The notes: generated by a model from the letters alone, not told the origin. A DNA stretch of 64,000 nucleotides from Acidobacteriota bacterium (GCA_021789895.1 JAJYIU010000001.1:124001-188000), one strand, 5' to 3'. Counted from the first letter of the stretch, positions 43,073 through 52,354 are shown. Program-made: numbers and translations.

Positions 43073-46048
43073 ATGCAACCACAGCCAGCCAGCGGCAGCA
43101 GCGATCGAACGCTACCATCGAGCCATCGTATGCGAGGACGGGCGCTCTGGCCGGGCGCGGCGGTTGCCATTGCGGCCGCGCTGCTGGCCTCGCTGGCGGC
43201 CGCGGCCCAGGATGTGGCGGTGGGGCCGCCGGCAGGCCCGAGCGCGCCGGCGCCTCTGGTCCGGATCGAAGCCGGGGTCAAGAATCCGCAGTTGGCGTTT
43301 GCGCGGCGGCGGCTGGAGCGCGCACTCAAGGCCGGCGGTTACAAGCTGGGTCCCGGCGGCAAATTCCTGAGACTAGGCCTGGCGGCAGGGCCGGCGGAAA
43401 GTTTTCGCATTCAACCCGGCGCGGAGGGGGTGACGGTCAGCGGGGGCGATGCGCGCGGGTTGATGTACGGCGTGCTGCGGCTCGCCGAGGAGCTGCGCTT
43501 GGGCGTCCGTCTCAGCGCGATCCCGGCCGAAAGCGAGCAGCCGGCGCTGGCGATTCGCGCAATCAAGTACAATCTGCCGCTGCCGGGCACCGATTATCTG
43601 CCGCACCGCACGCTGCGGCGGCACGCATGGTTCTGGCGGCTCGATTACTGGCGCGCCTACCTCAACACGCTGGCGGAAGACCGCTACAACGCGCTCGAGC
43701 TGTGGAGCGCAGAGCCGTGGGAAGAAATGGTGCAGCTGCGGCGATTTCCCGAGGCCAACGCACTGCCGGCGGCGGAGCTGGAGCAGCATATCCGTTTTTT
43801 CCGGCGCATTTTCCGCATGGCGCATGACCGCGGGATCGATATTTACCTGGTGACCTGGAACGTGGATCTGGGGCCGGCGTTTGCCCGGGCGCACCATTTG
43901 CCCAGCCGCAACGTCAACAATTTGCTGGTGCGGCGTTATTTGCGCGCCGCGATCCGCACCCTGCTGCGCACCTATCCCGACCTGACCGGCCTGGGCACGA
44001 CGCAAGGCGAGCAGATGGGGGTGATTCCGCCGCGCCAGCGCGCCGGCTGGGTGGCGCGGGTGTATTTCCGCGCGATCGAGCAATCGGGGCGCAAGCGCGT
44101 GCCCTTCATCCTGCGCTACTGGGGCGGGACGCCCCAGGCGACCGAGCGCGCCGCAGCGCAGTATCATCGCGGGCCGGTCTATCTGGACATCAAATACAAC
44201 GGCGAGCACGCGTTTTCCTCGCCGCGCTATCATCTGGCCAATCTGGCCTGGCTGCGCCAGGCGCACCGGTATCGCATTCTCTGGCACCTGCGCAACGACG
44301 ATATCTTTCTGCTGCGCTGGGGCTCGCCCGAATTCGTGCGCGAGCTCATGCGCCATCTCGGCCGCACCTACAGCGCCGGTTTTTCCTTCGGCTCGGAAGG
44401 CTTCGTGCCGGGCGCCGACGACTACGATACGCCGGCGGCGCAGGCGCGGCAGCATGCGCGCTATGAGTTTCAGAAGCAGTGGTGGGAATACGCGCTGTTT
44501 GGCCGGCTGGGCTACCGGCCGGAGGCGGCGACGCGGCGATGGCGGCAGGCTTTCCGCGCGCGCTACGGCGCCGCCGGCGACGCGCTCTACGACGCCGGCC
44601 GGGCGGCGGGGCGGGTGGCGCCGCTGGCGACTTCGTTCCATTGGAATTACATGAACGGCGACTGGATGGTGGAGGGCGGCATCGGCAGTTGGAATACTTC
44701 CGCCGAGCAGCCGCGGGTGAACTACCGCCGCGCCGAGCTGTATCACGACATCCGCGCCTGGATTTTCAACAACACGATTGACGGGGGGCTGGAAAATATC
44801 ATGCAGTTCGCGGGGCGGCGGCTGGCGGGCGGGACACGCCCCGCGGGCCGGCGCTCGCCGCGGGAGGTGGCGAACGAGCTGGAAGTGCTGGGGCGCGAGG
44901 CGATGGCGGCAAGGGCGATTCCGATCGCGGCCCGGGCGCGCGGCTGGGGGGCGCGCCAGGACGACATTTGCTGGGGCGAGCTGAGCCGGTATTACGCGGA
45001 AAAGATCCGCGCCGCGGCCAGCCTGGCGATCTACCTGTTCAGCGGGAAGAGCATAGACCGGCAACGCGGGCTGCGGCACCTGGCGCTGGCGCTGAAGTAC
45101 TGGAAGGCGCTGGCGCGCGACGGGGACGCGCACTATCGGGCGCACGAAGTCTGGCAATTCGGGGTATTCAACTGGGGGCGATACACGCCGATGGTGGCGC
45201 ACGACCTGGCGGTTGCACGCGGGCTGCAGCCGTATGCGCGGCATGCGCAGCGCTGGCAGGTGGCGGGAAAAGGGTTGACACTGCAAGTGGTTTCTCCCTT
45301 GAGCCAGGCCGGGATGCAGCCCTGGCTGCTCTACGCCGACGCACAACTGAACCGGGCGCGGGTGCAGCGGGCGCTCCACGGGGGGGCCGGCCTGGACTGG
45401 CGGCGGCCATTGCCGGCGCCGCCGGCGGGAGAGGCATGGCTGCTGGAAATCAGCGTTCCGGACGGGGCGGAGGTGCGGCTGAACGGAGCGCCGGCGACAG
45501 GCGGAAGAATCGCCTTACGGCCGCATGTCAATGCAGAGAGTTTCCGGTTGCAGCACGGGGGCGAGCTGAGCGCGCGGATTCCGGGCGCGGGCGTGCCGGT
45601 GCTGAGCCTGATCACCCTCGGAGGAAAAGCGCAGGCGAGCGTGCCGGCACGGACCTGGGCGCCGGCGGAGGCGAGCGGGGGGACGGTGCGGCTGGCGCAA
45701 GCGATCCAATACCCGCGCGACTGGGAGAACGTACGCCGCCAGGTCTTCCATCGGGGCTCGGCCGAGTATCGTTTGCGGCTGGCGCATGCCGGCTTGTACC
45801 GGCTGGACGTGAAGCTGCAAGCGGGCGGGACCGGGCGGCGGCAGGGACTCTCGTACAGCGTGGATCGAGACAATCCGTATGGGTTTATCAGGGCGAGCGG
45901 GGCCGCAGGCTGGGCGCGCGCCGGCGCGCTCGTGGCGCTAGGGGCGGGCGAACACACCGTCACGCTGTACTGGATGGCGCCGGGGGTGACGGTCACGGGG
46001 GTGCGGTTACGGGCGGCGGCGCACTGGCCGAAGCCGCGGCGGCGGTGA
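43073..46048 (+). CDS. Secreted glycosidase-like protein, family not assigned
   Basis: Protein of 991 residues. GGGAG precedes the ATG. The signal/anchor segment is at residues 27-46 (WPGAAVAIAAALLASLAAAA). An N-terminal alpha-glucuronidase/GH20-type beta-sandwich (about 60-165) has SGGDARGLMYGVLRLAEEL. A TIM-barrel-like domain (about 195-480) has strands NALELWS, IDIYLVTWNV, PFILRYWG and YLDIKYNGEH, with candidate catalytic acids Glu313 (QGEQ), Glu378 (NGEH) and Glu442 (GSEG). A helical region follows, then a C-terminal beta-sandwich like CBM35 (to 985, GVTVTGVRL). Nearest known relatives are probably GH67/GH115-like alpha-glucuronidases, but the fit is partial. Controlled by a LacI-type operator and next to a uronate-type transporter. 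Confidence 0.75.
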   Translation: MQPQPASGSSDRTLPSSHRMRGRALWPGAAVAIAAALLASLAAAAQDVAVGPPAGPSAPAPLVRIEAGVKNPQLAFARRRLERALKAGGYKLGPGGKFLRLGLAAGPAESFRIQPGAEGVTVSGGDARGLMYGVLRLAEELRLGVRLSAIPAESEQPALAIRAIKYNLPLPGTDYLPHRTLRRHAWFWRLDYWRAYLNTLAEDRYNALELWSAEPWEEMVQLRRFPEANALPAAELEQHIRFFRRIFRMAHDRGIDIYLVTWNVDLGPAFARAHHLPSRNVNNLLVRRYLRAAIRTLLRTYPDLTGLGTTQGEQMGVIPPRQRAGWVARVYFRAIEQSGRKRVPFILRYWGGTPQATERAAAQYHRGPVYLDIKYNGEHAFSSPRYHLANLAWLRQAHRYRILWHLRNDDIFLLRWGSPEFVRELMRHLGRTYSAGFSFGSEGFVPGADDYDTPAAQARQHARYEFQKQWWEYALFGRLGYRPEAATRRWRQAFRARYGAAGDALYDAGRAAGRVAPLATSFHWNYMNGDWMVEGGIGSWNTSAEQPRVNYRRAELYHDIRAWIFNNTIDGGLENIMQFAGRRLAGGTRPAGRRSPREVANELEVLGREAMAARAIPIAARARGWGARQDDICWGELSRYYAEKIRAAASLAIYLFSGKSIDRQRGLRHLALALKYWKALARDGDAHYRAHEVWQFGVFNWGRYTPMVAHDLAVARGLQPYARHAQRWQVAGKGLTLQVVSPLSQAGMQPWLLYADAQLNRARVQRALHGGAGLDWRRPLPAPPAGEAWLLEISVPDGAEVRLNGAPATGGRIALRPHVNAESFRLQHGGELSARIPGAGVPVLSLITLGGKAQASVPARTWAPAEASGGTVRLAQAIQYPRDWENVRRQVFHRGSAEYRLRLAHAGLYRLDVKLQAGGTGRRQGLSYSVDRDNPYGFIRASGAAGWARAGALVALGAGEHTVTLYWMAPGVTVTGVRLRAAAHWPKPRRR

Positions 46049-46149
46049 GCGCACCGGCGCCGCGGGCGAACGCAGGCGGGGCTTACCCCATCGAGCGATG
46101 AGACACGCCGGGGGCATAGTATTGCCATCAAAGCCAGCGTATGTCATTG

Positions 46150-46166
46150 GGTAAAAAGAGTTTACC
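46150..46166. promoter_or_regulatory. Inverted repeat GGTAAA-N5-TTTACC
   Basis: Perfect 6-bp arms separated by AAGAG. It is in the intergenic region before the receptor and could bind a regulator; no promoter is clearly next to it. Confidence 0.4.
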
Positions 46167-46213
46167 TTTGGCATGGAGCGGAAGGACAAAAGCTGCCATG
46201 TGTCTCATTTTTC

Positions 46214-46229
46214 ATTAGAAAATTCTAAT
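46214..46229. promoter_or_regulatory. AT-rich palindrome ATTAGAA-AA-TTCTAAT
   Basis: Perfect 7-bp arms with a 2-bp centre, unusual in GC-rich DNA. A possible second operator or nucleoid site upstream of the receptor promoter. Confidence 0.4.
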
Positions 46230-46382
46230 AATCGAATCGCGTAATTTTTCCCTCCACCATTTTTCAGATGGTTTGGATATGGTGGCTGCGGCCGGACGCG
46301 TGCCTGGGCGGCGGCGAATTTGAAGGCCAGAGACAAACCCCGGCGCGCGCCGCAAGCGGCGGGGGAGAAGGAAAAGAATTCA

Positions 46383-46412
46383 TTGACACGGCGGCGGGAA
46401 ATGGGGTACATA
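46383..46412 (+). promoter_or_regulatory. Promoter of the second TonB receptor
   Basis: TTGACA (46383-46388), 18-bp spacer, TACATA (46407-46412), about 75 bp upstream of the ATG at 46487. The operator lies just downstream, near the expected transcription start. Confidence 0.55.
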
Positions 46413-46425
46413 AGGGCCTAGTCCT

Positions 46426-46443
46426 GGTGCAAACGTTTACACC
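46426..46443. promoter_or_regulatory. LacI-family operator upstream of the second TonB receptor
   Basis: GGTGCAAACGTTTACACC is a near-perfect palindrome: the two halves differ at one position pair. It matches LacI-type sites with TGnAAACGTTTnCA. It sits between the promoter and the start codon, so binding would block transcription. The LacI gene follows the receptor gene. Confidence 0.8.
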
Positions 46444-46486
46444 CGCAGCCGGGCGGGCTGCGAGCGAGAAACAAAGGAAGCGATCC

Positions 46487-49400
46487 ATGAAGATGCTACG
46501 GCAAGCGTGCAAGTGCGTGGCCTGCGGTTGGAGCCTGATTGGCCTGCTGATGCTCGGCCTGGCCGCCGGGCAGCAAACCACCACGGTGCAGATCACCGGC
46601 CAGATTACCGACCCAAGCGGGGCGGCGGTGCCGGGGGCGAGGGTGCAGGCGCTGCAAACTGCGACCGGGTATGTGGCGACGGCGACCAGCGGGGCGCAAG
46701 GGTTGTATATCCTGCCCAACCTGCCGCTCGGACCCTACCAGCTTACGGTCAAAGCCAAGGGCTTCAAGACCTATGTGCAGAAAGGCATCACGCTGGTGGT
46801 GGGGGTGAACCCCAGCATCGGGGTGAAGCTGCAGGTGGGCTCGAACGTGCAAACGGTTTCGGTAACCGCCAACAGCGCCCAGATCGAGACGCATAACGCT
46901 TCGGTCAACCAGGTGATTGACCAGCGCCGGATTCTGGCGCTGCCGTTGAACGGACGCAACGTTGCCGACCTGGTGCGGCTGTCGGGCGCTTCGACGCCGC
47001 AGAACGGCTCGGGCGACATCAACAGCAGCAAGAATTTCAACTACGAATCGGTGACCACCTCGGTGGCGGGGAGCCAGGGCAACGGCACCAACTACCTGCT
47101 CGACGGCGCCGACAATATTGACCATTTCACCAATGTCAACCTGCCCTTTCCTTTTCCCGATGCGACGCAGGAGTTCAGCGTTCAGACCAGCGATTTAAGC
47201 GCGCAGTACGGGGTGCATCCGGGCGGGGTGGTGAACATCATCACCAAATCGGGGACCAACCAGTTTCACGGCGACCTGTTCGAGTTCGTGCGCAACTACA
47301 AATTCAATGCGGCGCCGACGATCATCAACTACAAGGGCAAAGCGTCGGCTTTTGCCAAGCATCGCGACTCGCTGAAGCGCAATCAATTCGGGGGCACGAT
47401 CGGCGGACCGATCATCCCGAACAAGCTGTTTTTTTTCGGCGGCTTCCAAGGGACGATCTTGCGCAGCGAGCCCTCGAACCATTCCACCCACGTGGCCACG
47501 GCGGCCACGCTGGCGGGCGATTTCACCGCGATGGAGTCGCCGGCCTGCACCGGGAAATCGAGCGAGATTCAGCTCAAGGCGCCGTTTGTCAACGATATGA
47601 TCGCCCCGAGCAGCTACAATGCGGCGGCGCTGGCGATTTTAAAGGACGTGCCCACTTCCAGCGATCCCTGCGGGCTGATCTATTACGGCATTCCGAACAA
47701 CCAGACCGAGCAGCAGTACATCGGGCGGCTGGACTATACGATCAGTTCGAAGCAATCGCTGTACTCGCATTATTTTCTGGTCAACTACAACCTGCCGCCG
47801 TTCTACCAGGGCAACCTGCTGACCTCGACCGCCTATGGGCAAGGGATCCGCAGCCAATCGCTGGTAATCGGCGACAACTACAATTTCTCGCCCAATCTGA
47901 TCAATGTGCTGCACCTGAGCGGCAACCGGCTGCGGATCAACCGCGGTCCGGCGTCGAACCTGCCCAATCCGACCTCATTTGGGGTCAACATCACCAGCCT
48001 GGTGCCGAATTTCATCGACACCAGCATCAGCAACTATTTCAGCACCGGCTGCGGCATCTGCTCGCCGGGGCATTTCAACTCCAATACCATCGGGGCGGCC
48101 GACGACGTGACCTGGATGTCGGGGGCGCACGAGTTCGGCTTCGGCGGCGAGTACATGCGCGGGCAGGTGAACGAGCTCAGCAACTTCAAATCCAACGGCC
48201 AGATCAGCTTCAACGGCAGCGTCACCGGCAACGGGCTGGCGGATTTCCTGATGGGCAACGTCAACGACTTCACCCAGGGCATGGCCGAGCAAGAGAACTG
48301 GCGGGACAACTACATCGGCTTGTACGTACGCGACGTCTGGCATATAGCGCCCAACTTCACCCTGAATGCCGGCCTGCGCTGGGACCCTTACTTCCCGGAA
48401 GTGGACAAGTATCATCGCGGCAATCACTTCGACCTCAACGCCTATCGCGCCGGGCAATTCAGCACGGTTTATGTCAACGCGCCCGCGGGTTTATTCTTTG
48501 CCGGCGACGGGCAGACGCCGACCGCCTACACTCACAGCCACCTGCTCAATTTGAGCCCGCGGTTGGGCTTCATCTGGGATCCGTTTGGCGACGGGAAGAC
48601 TTCGATTCGCTCGGGCTTCGGCATCATTTACGATTACCCCGAAGAATTCTTCTTCGACCGCTTCGCCGACGACGCGCCCTTCGGCAGCTCCATTGACATT
48701 CCCAAGCCGAAGGGCGGCTTGAGCAATCCCTTCCAGGGCTATCCGGGCGGCAATCCATTTCCGCTGCCGTTCCCGCCGCCCAAGAACGCCACCTTCCCGG
48801 CATACGGGGTCTATGTCAACCTGCCGCTGTCCATCCGGCCCACGTACGAGTCGCAATGGAATTTGACCATCCAGCGCCAACTGGCGGCCAACACCGTCTT
48901 CGAGATCAGCTATCTGGGCAACAAAACGACGCATCTTTGGCTGCAGCGGGAAGAGAACCCCGCCTATGCGATGACGGCAACGCAATGCGCGGCGATCGGC
49001 ATTTCCGCGAAGAACTGCAGCAGCACCAGCAGCAACAACCAACGGCGGCTGCTGTACCTGATCAATCCGGCCGCCAATTTTGGCCAGGGGTATTCCAGCC
49101 TTTCGCTGGCCGACGACGGCGGCAACGCCAACTACAACGCCCTGCTGGTGAGCCTGAATCACCGCTTCAGCAAGAACTTCACGGTGCTGGCGAATTACAC
49201 CTATTCGCATTGCTTCGACTATGCCGACTTCGGCGGCGAAGTCTCGGGCCAGAATTACGAGAACACCTATAACCGCAACATTGACTACGGCTCCTGCGGT
49301 TTCGACCTGCGGCACGTCTTCAACGGATCGTTCGTGATCCAGACGCCGGTCACCGGGCCGGCCTGGGAGCGAGCCATCTTCGGCCATTGGCGGTTATCGG

Positions 49401-49861
49401 GCATCCTGAATATTCACAGCGGCGGGCCGTACACGGTGGTCTCGGGCGAGGATTACGCGCTGAGCGCCACCGGCAACCAGCGCCCCAACCTGATTGCCAA
49501 CCCGATTCCGCTGCAACCGCAAAGCTACCAGGAATGGTTCAATCCGGCGGCGTTCGCCTGCGTGGTGCCGGGCAAAGATCAAGCCCATTGCGGCTACGCC
49601 ACGACGCCCTTCGATTACGGCAACGCGGGACGCAACTTCCTGTACGCGCCCAACGCCTGGAACCTGGATACGGGGCTGAGCCGTTATTTCCCGGCTTTCA
49701 AGGAAGGGCAGCAGATCGAGCTGCGGGTGGAAGGCTTCAACATCTTCAATCATGCCAACCTGAACGGGCCGCAGGCGAACATGCACAGCAACTATTTTGG
49801 CCAGATCACCGGCGGCAGCGGGCCGCGCGTGATGCAAGCCGCGGTGAAGTTCATTTTCTAG
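46487..49861 (+). CDS. TonB-dependent outer-membrane receptor, LacI-controlled
   Basis: Protein of 1124 residues. ATG 46487 has AGGAAG upstream and opens a signal peptide (CGWSLIGLLMLGLAAGQ). A carboxypeptidase-regulatory domain follows (VQITGQITDPSGAAVPGARV), then a plug with PLNGRNVADLVRLSGAS and NYLLDGADNIDHF, and a long barrel ending AAVKFIF. It probably imports oligosaccharides or uronides made by the upstream glycosidase. Upstream lie a promoter and a LacI-type operator. The LacI gene follows directly on the same strand. Confidence 0.94.
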   Translation: MKMLRQACKCVACGWSLIGLLMLGLAAGQQTTTVQITGQITDPSGAAVPGARVQALQTATGYVATATSGAQGLYILPNLPLGPYQLTVKAKGFKTYVQKGITLVVGVNPSIGVKLQVGSNVQTVSVTANSAQIETHNASVNQVIDQRRILALPLNGRNVADLVRLSGASTPQNGSGDINSSKNFNYESVTTSVAGSQGNGTNYLLDGADNIDHFTNVNLPFPFPDATQEFSVQTSDLSAQYGVHPGGVVNIITKSGTNQFHGDLFEFVRNYKFNAAPTIINYKGKASAFAKHRDSLKRNQFGGTIGGPIIPNKLFFFGGFQGTILRSEPSNHSTHVATAATLAGDFTAMESPACTGKSSEIQLKAPFVNDMIAPSSYNAAALAILKDVPTSSDPCGLIYYGIPNNQTEQQYIGRLDYTISSKQSLYSHYFLVNYNLPPFYQGNLLTSTAYGQGIRSQSLVIGDNYNFSPNLINVLHLSGNRLRINRGPASNLPNPTSFGVNITSLVPNFIDTSISNYFSTGCGICSPGHFNSNTIGAADDVTWMSGAHEFGFGGEYMRGQVNELSNFKSNGQISFNGSVTGNGLADFLMGNVNDFTQGMAEQENWRDNYIGLYVRDVWHIAPNFTLNAGLRWDPYFPEVDKYHRGNHFDLNAYRAGQFSTVYVNAPAGLFFAGDGQTPTAYTHSHLLNLSPRLGFIWDPFGDGKTSIRSGFGIIYDYPEEFFFDRFADDAPFGSSIDIPKPKGGLSNPFQGYPGGNPFPLPFPPPKNATFPAYGVYVNLPLSIRPTYESQWNLTIQRQLAANTVFEISYLGNKTTHLWLQREENPAYAMTATQCAAIGISAKNCSSTSSNNQRRLLYLINPAANFGQGYSSLSLADDGGNANYNALLVSLNHRFSKNFTVLANYTYSHCFDYADFGGEVSGQNYENTYNRNIDYGSCGFDLRHVFNGSFVIQTPVTGPAWERAIFGHWRLSGILNIHSGGPYTVVSGEDYALSATGNQRPNLIANPIPLQPQSYQEWFNPAAFACVVPGKDQAHCGYATTPFDYGNAGRNFLYAPNAWNLDTGLSRYFPAFKEGQQIELRVEGFNIFNHANLNGPQANMHSNYFGQITGGSGPRVMQAAVKFIF

Positions 49862-49932
49862 CCCGGTGCGTTTCACGAGCAGGAACAGCAACGACAGGGA
49901 AACCCAGCCCGGAGAGCAACAATAAGGCCACG

Positions 49933-50967
49933 CTGCACGACGTCGCCCGGCTCTCGGGGGTTTCGATCGCCACCGTCAGCCGGGTGGTGAACGGGCATGA
50001 GCGGATTCTGCCGCGCACCCGCCGGCGGGTGATGCACGCCATCGAGCTGCTGGGCTACCAGCCCAACGTGCATGCGCGGCGGCTGGTGACGCAGTCGGTC
50101 GAGACGATCGGGTTCGTGCTCAGCAACCGCGATTTTCTCAACCCCTTTCACGCCGGGGTGCTGACCGGAGTGGAGCATGCCGCGGCGGCCATGCGGCACG
50201 AGATTCTTTACGCCTCGTGCGTGTATGCGCCCGAGACGCCAGCGGCGGAGCTGGAACTGCCGCCGGTGCTGCGCAGCCGCGGGCTGGTGGGGGGCGTCAT
50301 TCTGGCCGGCACGAACTATCCCAACCTGGTCCGCGCGGTGCGCGAGCGCGGCATTCCCTTCATCGTCTTCGGCAACAACCTGGTGCGGCAGCGGCAGTCC
50401 CTGCCCGACTGCTGCGTCTATTACGACGACGCCAGCAGCTCGCGCGAGCTGGTGGAGCGGCTGATTGCGATGGGACACCGGCGGATCGCTTTTGCGGGCG
50501 ACCAGCGCCAGCCCTGGTTTGCGCGCCGCCGCGCCGCATATCTGCAGGCGATGGCGCGGCACCATTTGGCGACGATGGAATACACCGCCGCGCTGGATTC
50601 GCCGCACAGCTATGTAGCCTATGGGGAGGCGGCGCTAGGCAAGCTGCTGGAGCGGCATCCGGCGCCCACGGCGCTGTTTGCCGGCAACGACAACATTGCC
50701 GTCGGCGCCTGGCGTCTGTGCCACCGGCGGGGAATCAAGATTCCGGGCGATTTGAGTCTGGCGGGGTTCGATGACCTGGAAATGGCGGTGCTGATCGATC
50801 CGCCGCTGACGACGGTGCGCGTGCCGGTGGACGAGGTGGGGCGCGCATGCGTGGAGATGATGGTGGAAAAGATCCGCCGGCCGGGGGAACCGCAAGCCAA
50901 TCGCAGCATACCCACGCACCTGGTGGAGCGAGCCTCCTGGGGGCCTCCGCCGCCGGAGGGCGCCTGA
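49933..50967 (+). CDS. LacI-family transcription regulator
   Basis: DNA-binding regulator of about 345 residues. The N-terminal helix-turn-helix and hinge are TLHDVARLSGVSIATVSRVVNG (in two pieces, TLHDVARLSGV and SIATVSRVVNG), followed by a periplasmic-binding-like effector domain (IGFVLSNRDFLNPFHAGVL, DDASSSRELVERL, ALFAGNDNIAVGAW, GFDDLEMAVLIDPPLTTVRV). No ATG, GTG or TTG lies in frame between the receptor stop (49861) and the HTH. The first in-frame possibility is CTG 49933 with AAGG five bases upstream; the next GTG (49984) would cut into the HTH. The GTG at 49866 opens a different frame that closes at 49925. So either the start is non-canonical or there is a one-base error or frameshift before the HTH. 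It probably controls the operators at 42992 and 46426. Confidence 0.85.
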   Translation: MHDVARLSGVSIATVSRVVNGHERILPRTRRRVMHAIELLGYQPNVHARRLVTQSVETIGFVLSNRDFLNPFHAGVLTGVEHAAAAMRHEILYASCVYAPETPAAELELPPVLRSRGLVGGVILAGTNYPNLVRAVRERGIPFIVFGNNLVRQRQSLPDCCVYYDDASSSRELVERLIAMGHRRIAFAGDQRQPWFARRRAAYLQAMARHHLATMEYTAALDSPHSYVAYGEAALGKLLERHPAPTALFAGNDNIAVGAWRLCHRRGIKIPGDLSLAGFDDLEMAVLIDPPLTTVRVPVDEVGRACVEMMVEKIRRPGEPQANRSIPTHLVERASWGPPPPEGA

Positions 50968-51025
50968 GCGCCCGGCGGCGCGATCCGGTGTATAAAAGCC
51001 AAAGCCTGGATTTTTTGCCAACGTC

Positions 51026-52312
51026 ATGAGCACTGCCCAATCCACTCCCACCCCCCGCGCCGGCGGCCGCAGCCATGTGCGCTGGGTCATTTGCGCGCTG
51101 CTGTTTCTGGCGACGGTGATCGCCTACGTGGACCGCAGCGTGCTGAGCTACCTGGAAAAATTCCTGGAAGGCATCATTCCCGGGCTGAACAGCGTGGCCT
51201 ATGGGCACATCACCGGCGATTTCATGTTTGCCTACATGATCGGCCTGGCAGTCGCCGGCGGACTGACCGACAAACTGGGGACGCGGCTGTCATTTGCGCT
51301 GGCGATTACGCTTTGGAGCGTTGCCGCGATGCTGCCCGGCGCGGCGCACAGCGTGACGGGGCTGGGGCTGGCGATGCTGCTGCTGGGGCTGGCGGAAGCG
51401 GCGAATTTTCCGGTCTGCATACGCACCGTGGCGGAGTGGTTTCCACAGGCGGAGCGGGCGCTGGCCACGGCGCTATTCAATTCCGGCGCCAACGTGGGCA
51501 CCCTGATCGTGCCCTTCGCAGTGGTGTTTTTCACCGCGCATTTCGGCTGGCGCGCGGCCTTCGTGGCCAGCGGCGCGATGGGCCTGATCTGGCTGGCCCT
51601 GTGGCTGCTGATCTACCGGCGGCCGGAACGGCATCCGCGCGTTTCAGCCGCGGAATTGCGGCATATCGAAGCCGGCCGGGGCGAGGCGGCGGCGAAAGTG
51701 CCCTGGACGAGACTGCTGCCGGTGAAGGAAACCTGGGCCTTTGCGGCGGGCAAGTTTCTGACCGATCCAATCTGGTGGTTCTGGCTCTTCTGGCTTCCGC
51801 GCTACCTGGAAGGCACATTCCATCTGTCCCTGGCGCAGACGCGGATCCCATTTGCGACGGTGTATCTGATCTCGATCGTGGGCAGCATCGCCGCCGGCTG
51901 GCTGCCGGCCTATCTGCTGCGGCGGGGGCATAGCGCCAATTTTGCCCGCAAACTGACGATGCTGATCTGCGCGCTGGCGGTGGTGCCGGTGATTATCGCT
52001 CCGTTCAGCCACCAGGTATGGGCGGTGGTGGGATTGGTGGGGCTGGCAGCGGCGGCGCATCAAGGCTGGTCGGCGAATATCTTTACGCTGCCCTCGGACG
52101 TATTTCCCAAGACGGCGGTGGCCAGCGTGGTGGGGATTGGCGGCTCGGCCGGCGCCTTCGGCGGCTGGCTGCTTTCCAATAGCGCCGGCTACATCATTCA
52201 TTGGACCCACAGCTATATGCTGCTGTTCGCCATCGCCTGCGGCGCCTACTTGATCGCCCTGCTGGCGATGCATGCGCTGATGCCGCGGTTGACCCCGGCG
52301 CAACTGGGCTAA
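51026..52312 (+). CDS. MFS transporter of the anion:cation symporter type, ExuT-like
   Basis: Inner-membrane permease of 428 residues with about twelve helices. The first helix region RWVICALLFLATVIAYVDR, the GLTDKLGTRLSFAL loop between helices 2 and 3, and LLLGLAEAANFPVCIRTVAEWFP match hexuronate/D-galactonate (ACS-family) permeases. It begins 58 bp after the LacI stop and completes the locus of glycosidase, receptor and regulator; hexuronate import is the most likely role. Confidence 0.88.
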   Translation: MSTAQSTPTPRAGGRSHVRWVICALLFLATVIAYVDRSVLSYLEKFLEGIIPGLNSVAYGHITGDFMFAYMIGLAVAGGLTDKLGTRLSFALAITLWSVAAMLPGAAHSVTGLGLAMLLLGLAEAANFPVCIRTVAEWFPQAERALATALFNSGANVGTLIVPFAVVFFTAHFGWRAAFVASGAMGLIWLALWLLIYRRPERHPRVSAAELRHIEAGRGEAAAKVPWTRLLPVKETWAFAAGKFLTDPIWWFWLFWLPRYLEGTFHLSLAQTRIPFATVYLISIVGSIAAGWLPAYLLRRGHSANFARKLTMLICALAVVPVIIAPFSHQVWAVVGLVGLAAAAHQGWSANIFTLPSDVFPKTAVASVVGIGGSAGAFGGWLLSNSAGYIIHWTHSYMLLFAIACGAYLIALLAMHALMPRLTPAQLG

Positions 52313-52345
52313 GCCGCCGGGAAGCGGCGGCGGAAAGAGGCGGGC

Positions 52346-52354
52346 TGCTATAAT
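52346..52354 (+). promoter_or_regulatory. Extended -10 promoter element of tRNA-His
   Basis: TGCTATAAT, an extended -10 (TGnTATAAT), 57 bp upstream of the tRNA. No good -35 is seen. Confidence 0.55.

Larger units (their letters stand above)
46049..46486. other. 438-bp regulatory region before the second TonB receptor
   Basis: No convincing gene. It holds two extra AT-rich palindromes (46150-46166 and 46214-46229), a TTGACA promoter (46383-46412) and a LacI-type operator (46426-46443). Confidence 0.6.

Noticed and set aside
43373-45379. 668-codon minus-strand frame inside the unassigned glycosidase gene
   Set aside because: Arg/Pro/Gln-rich antisense shadow; the plus strand has signal peptide, domain motifs and promoter.
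49387-49861. Extending the LacI gene upstream to an ATG inside the TonB receptor
   Set aside because: It would overlap the receptor by about 475 bp and add a meaningless basic N-terminus before the HTH.
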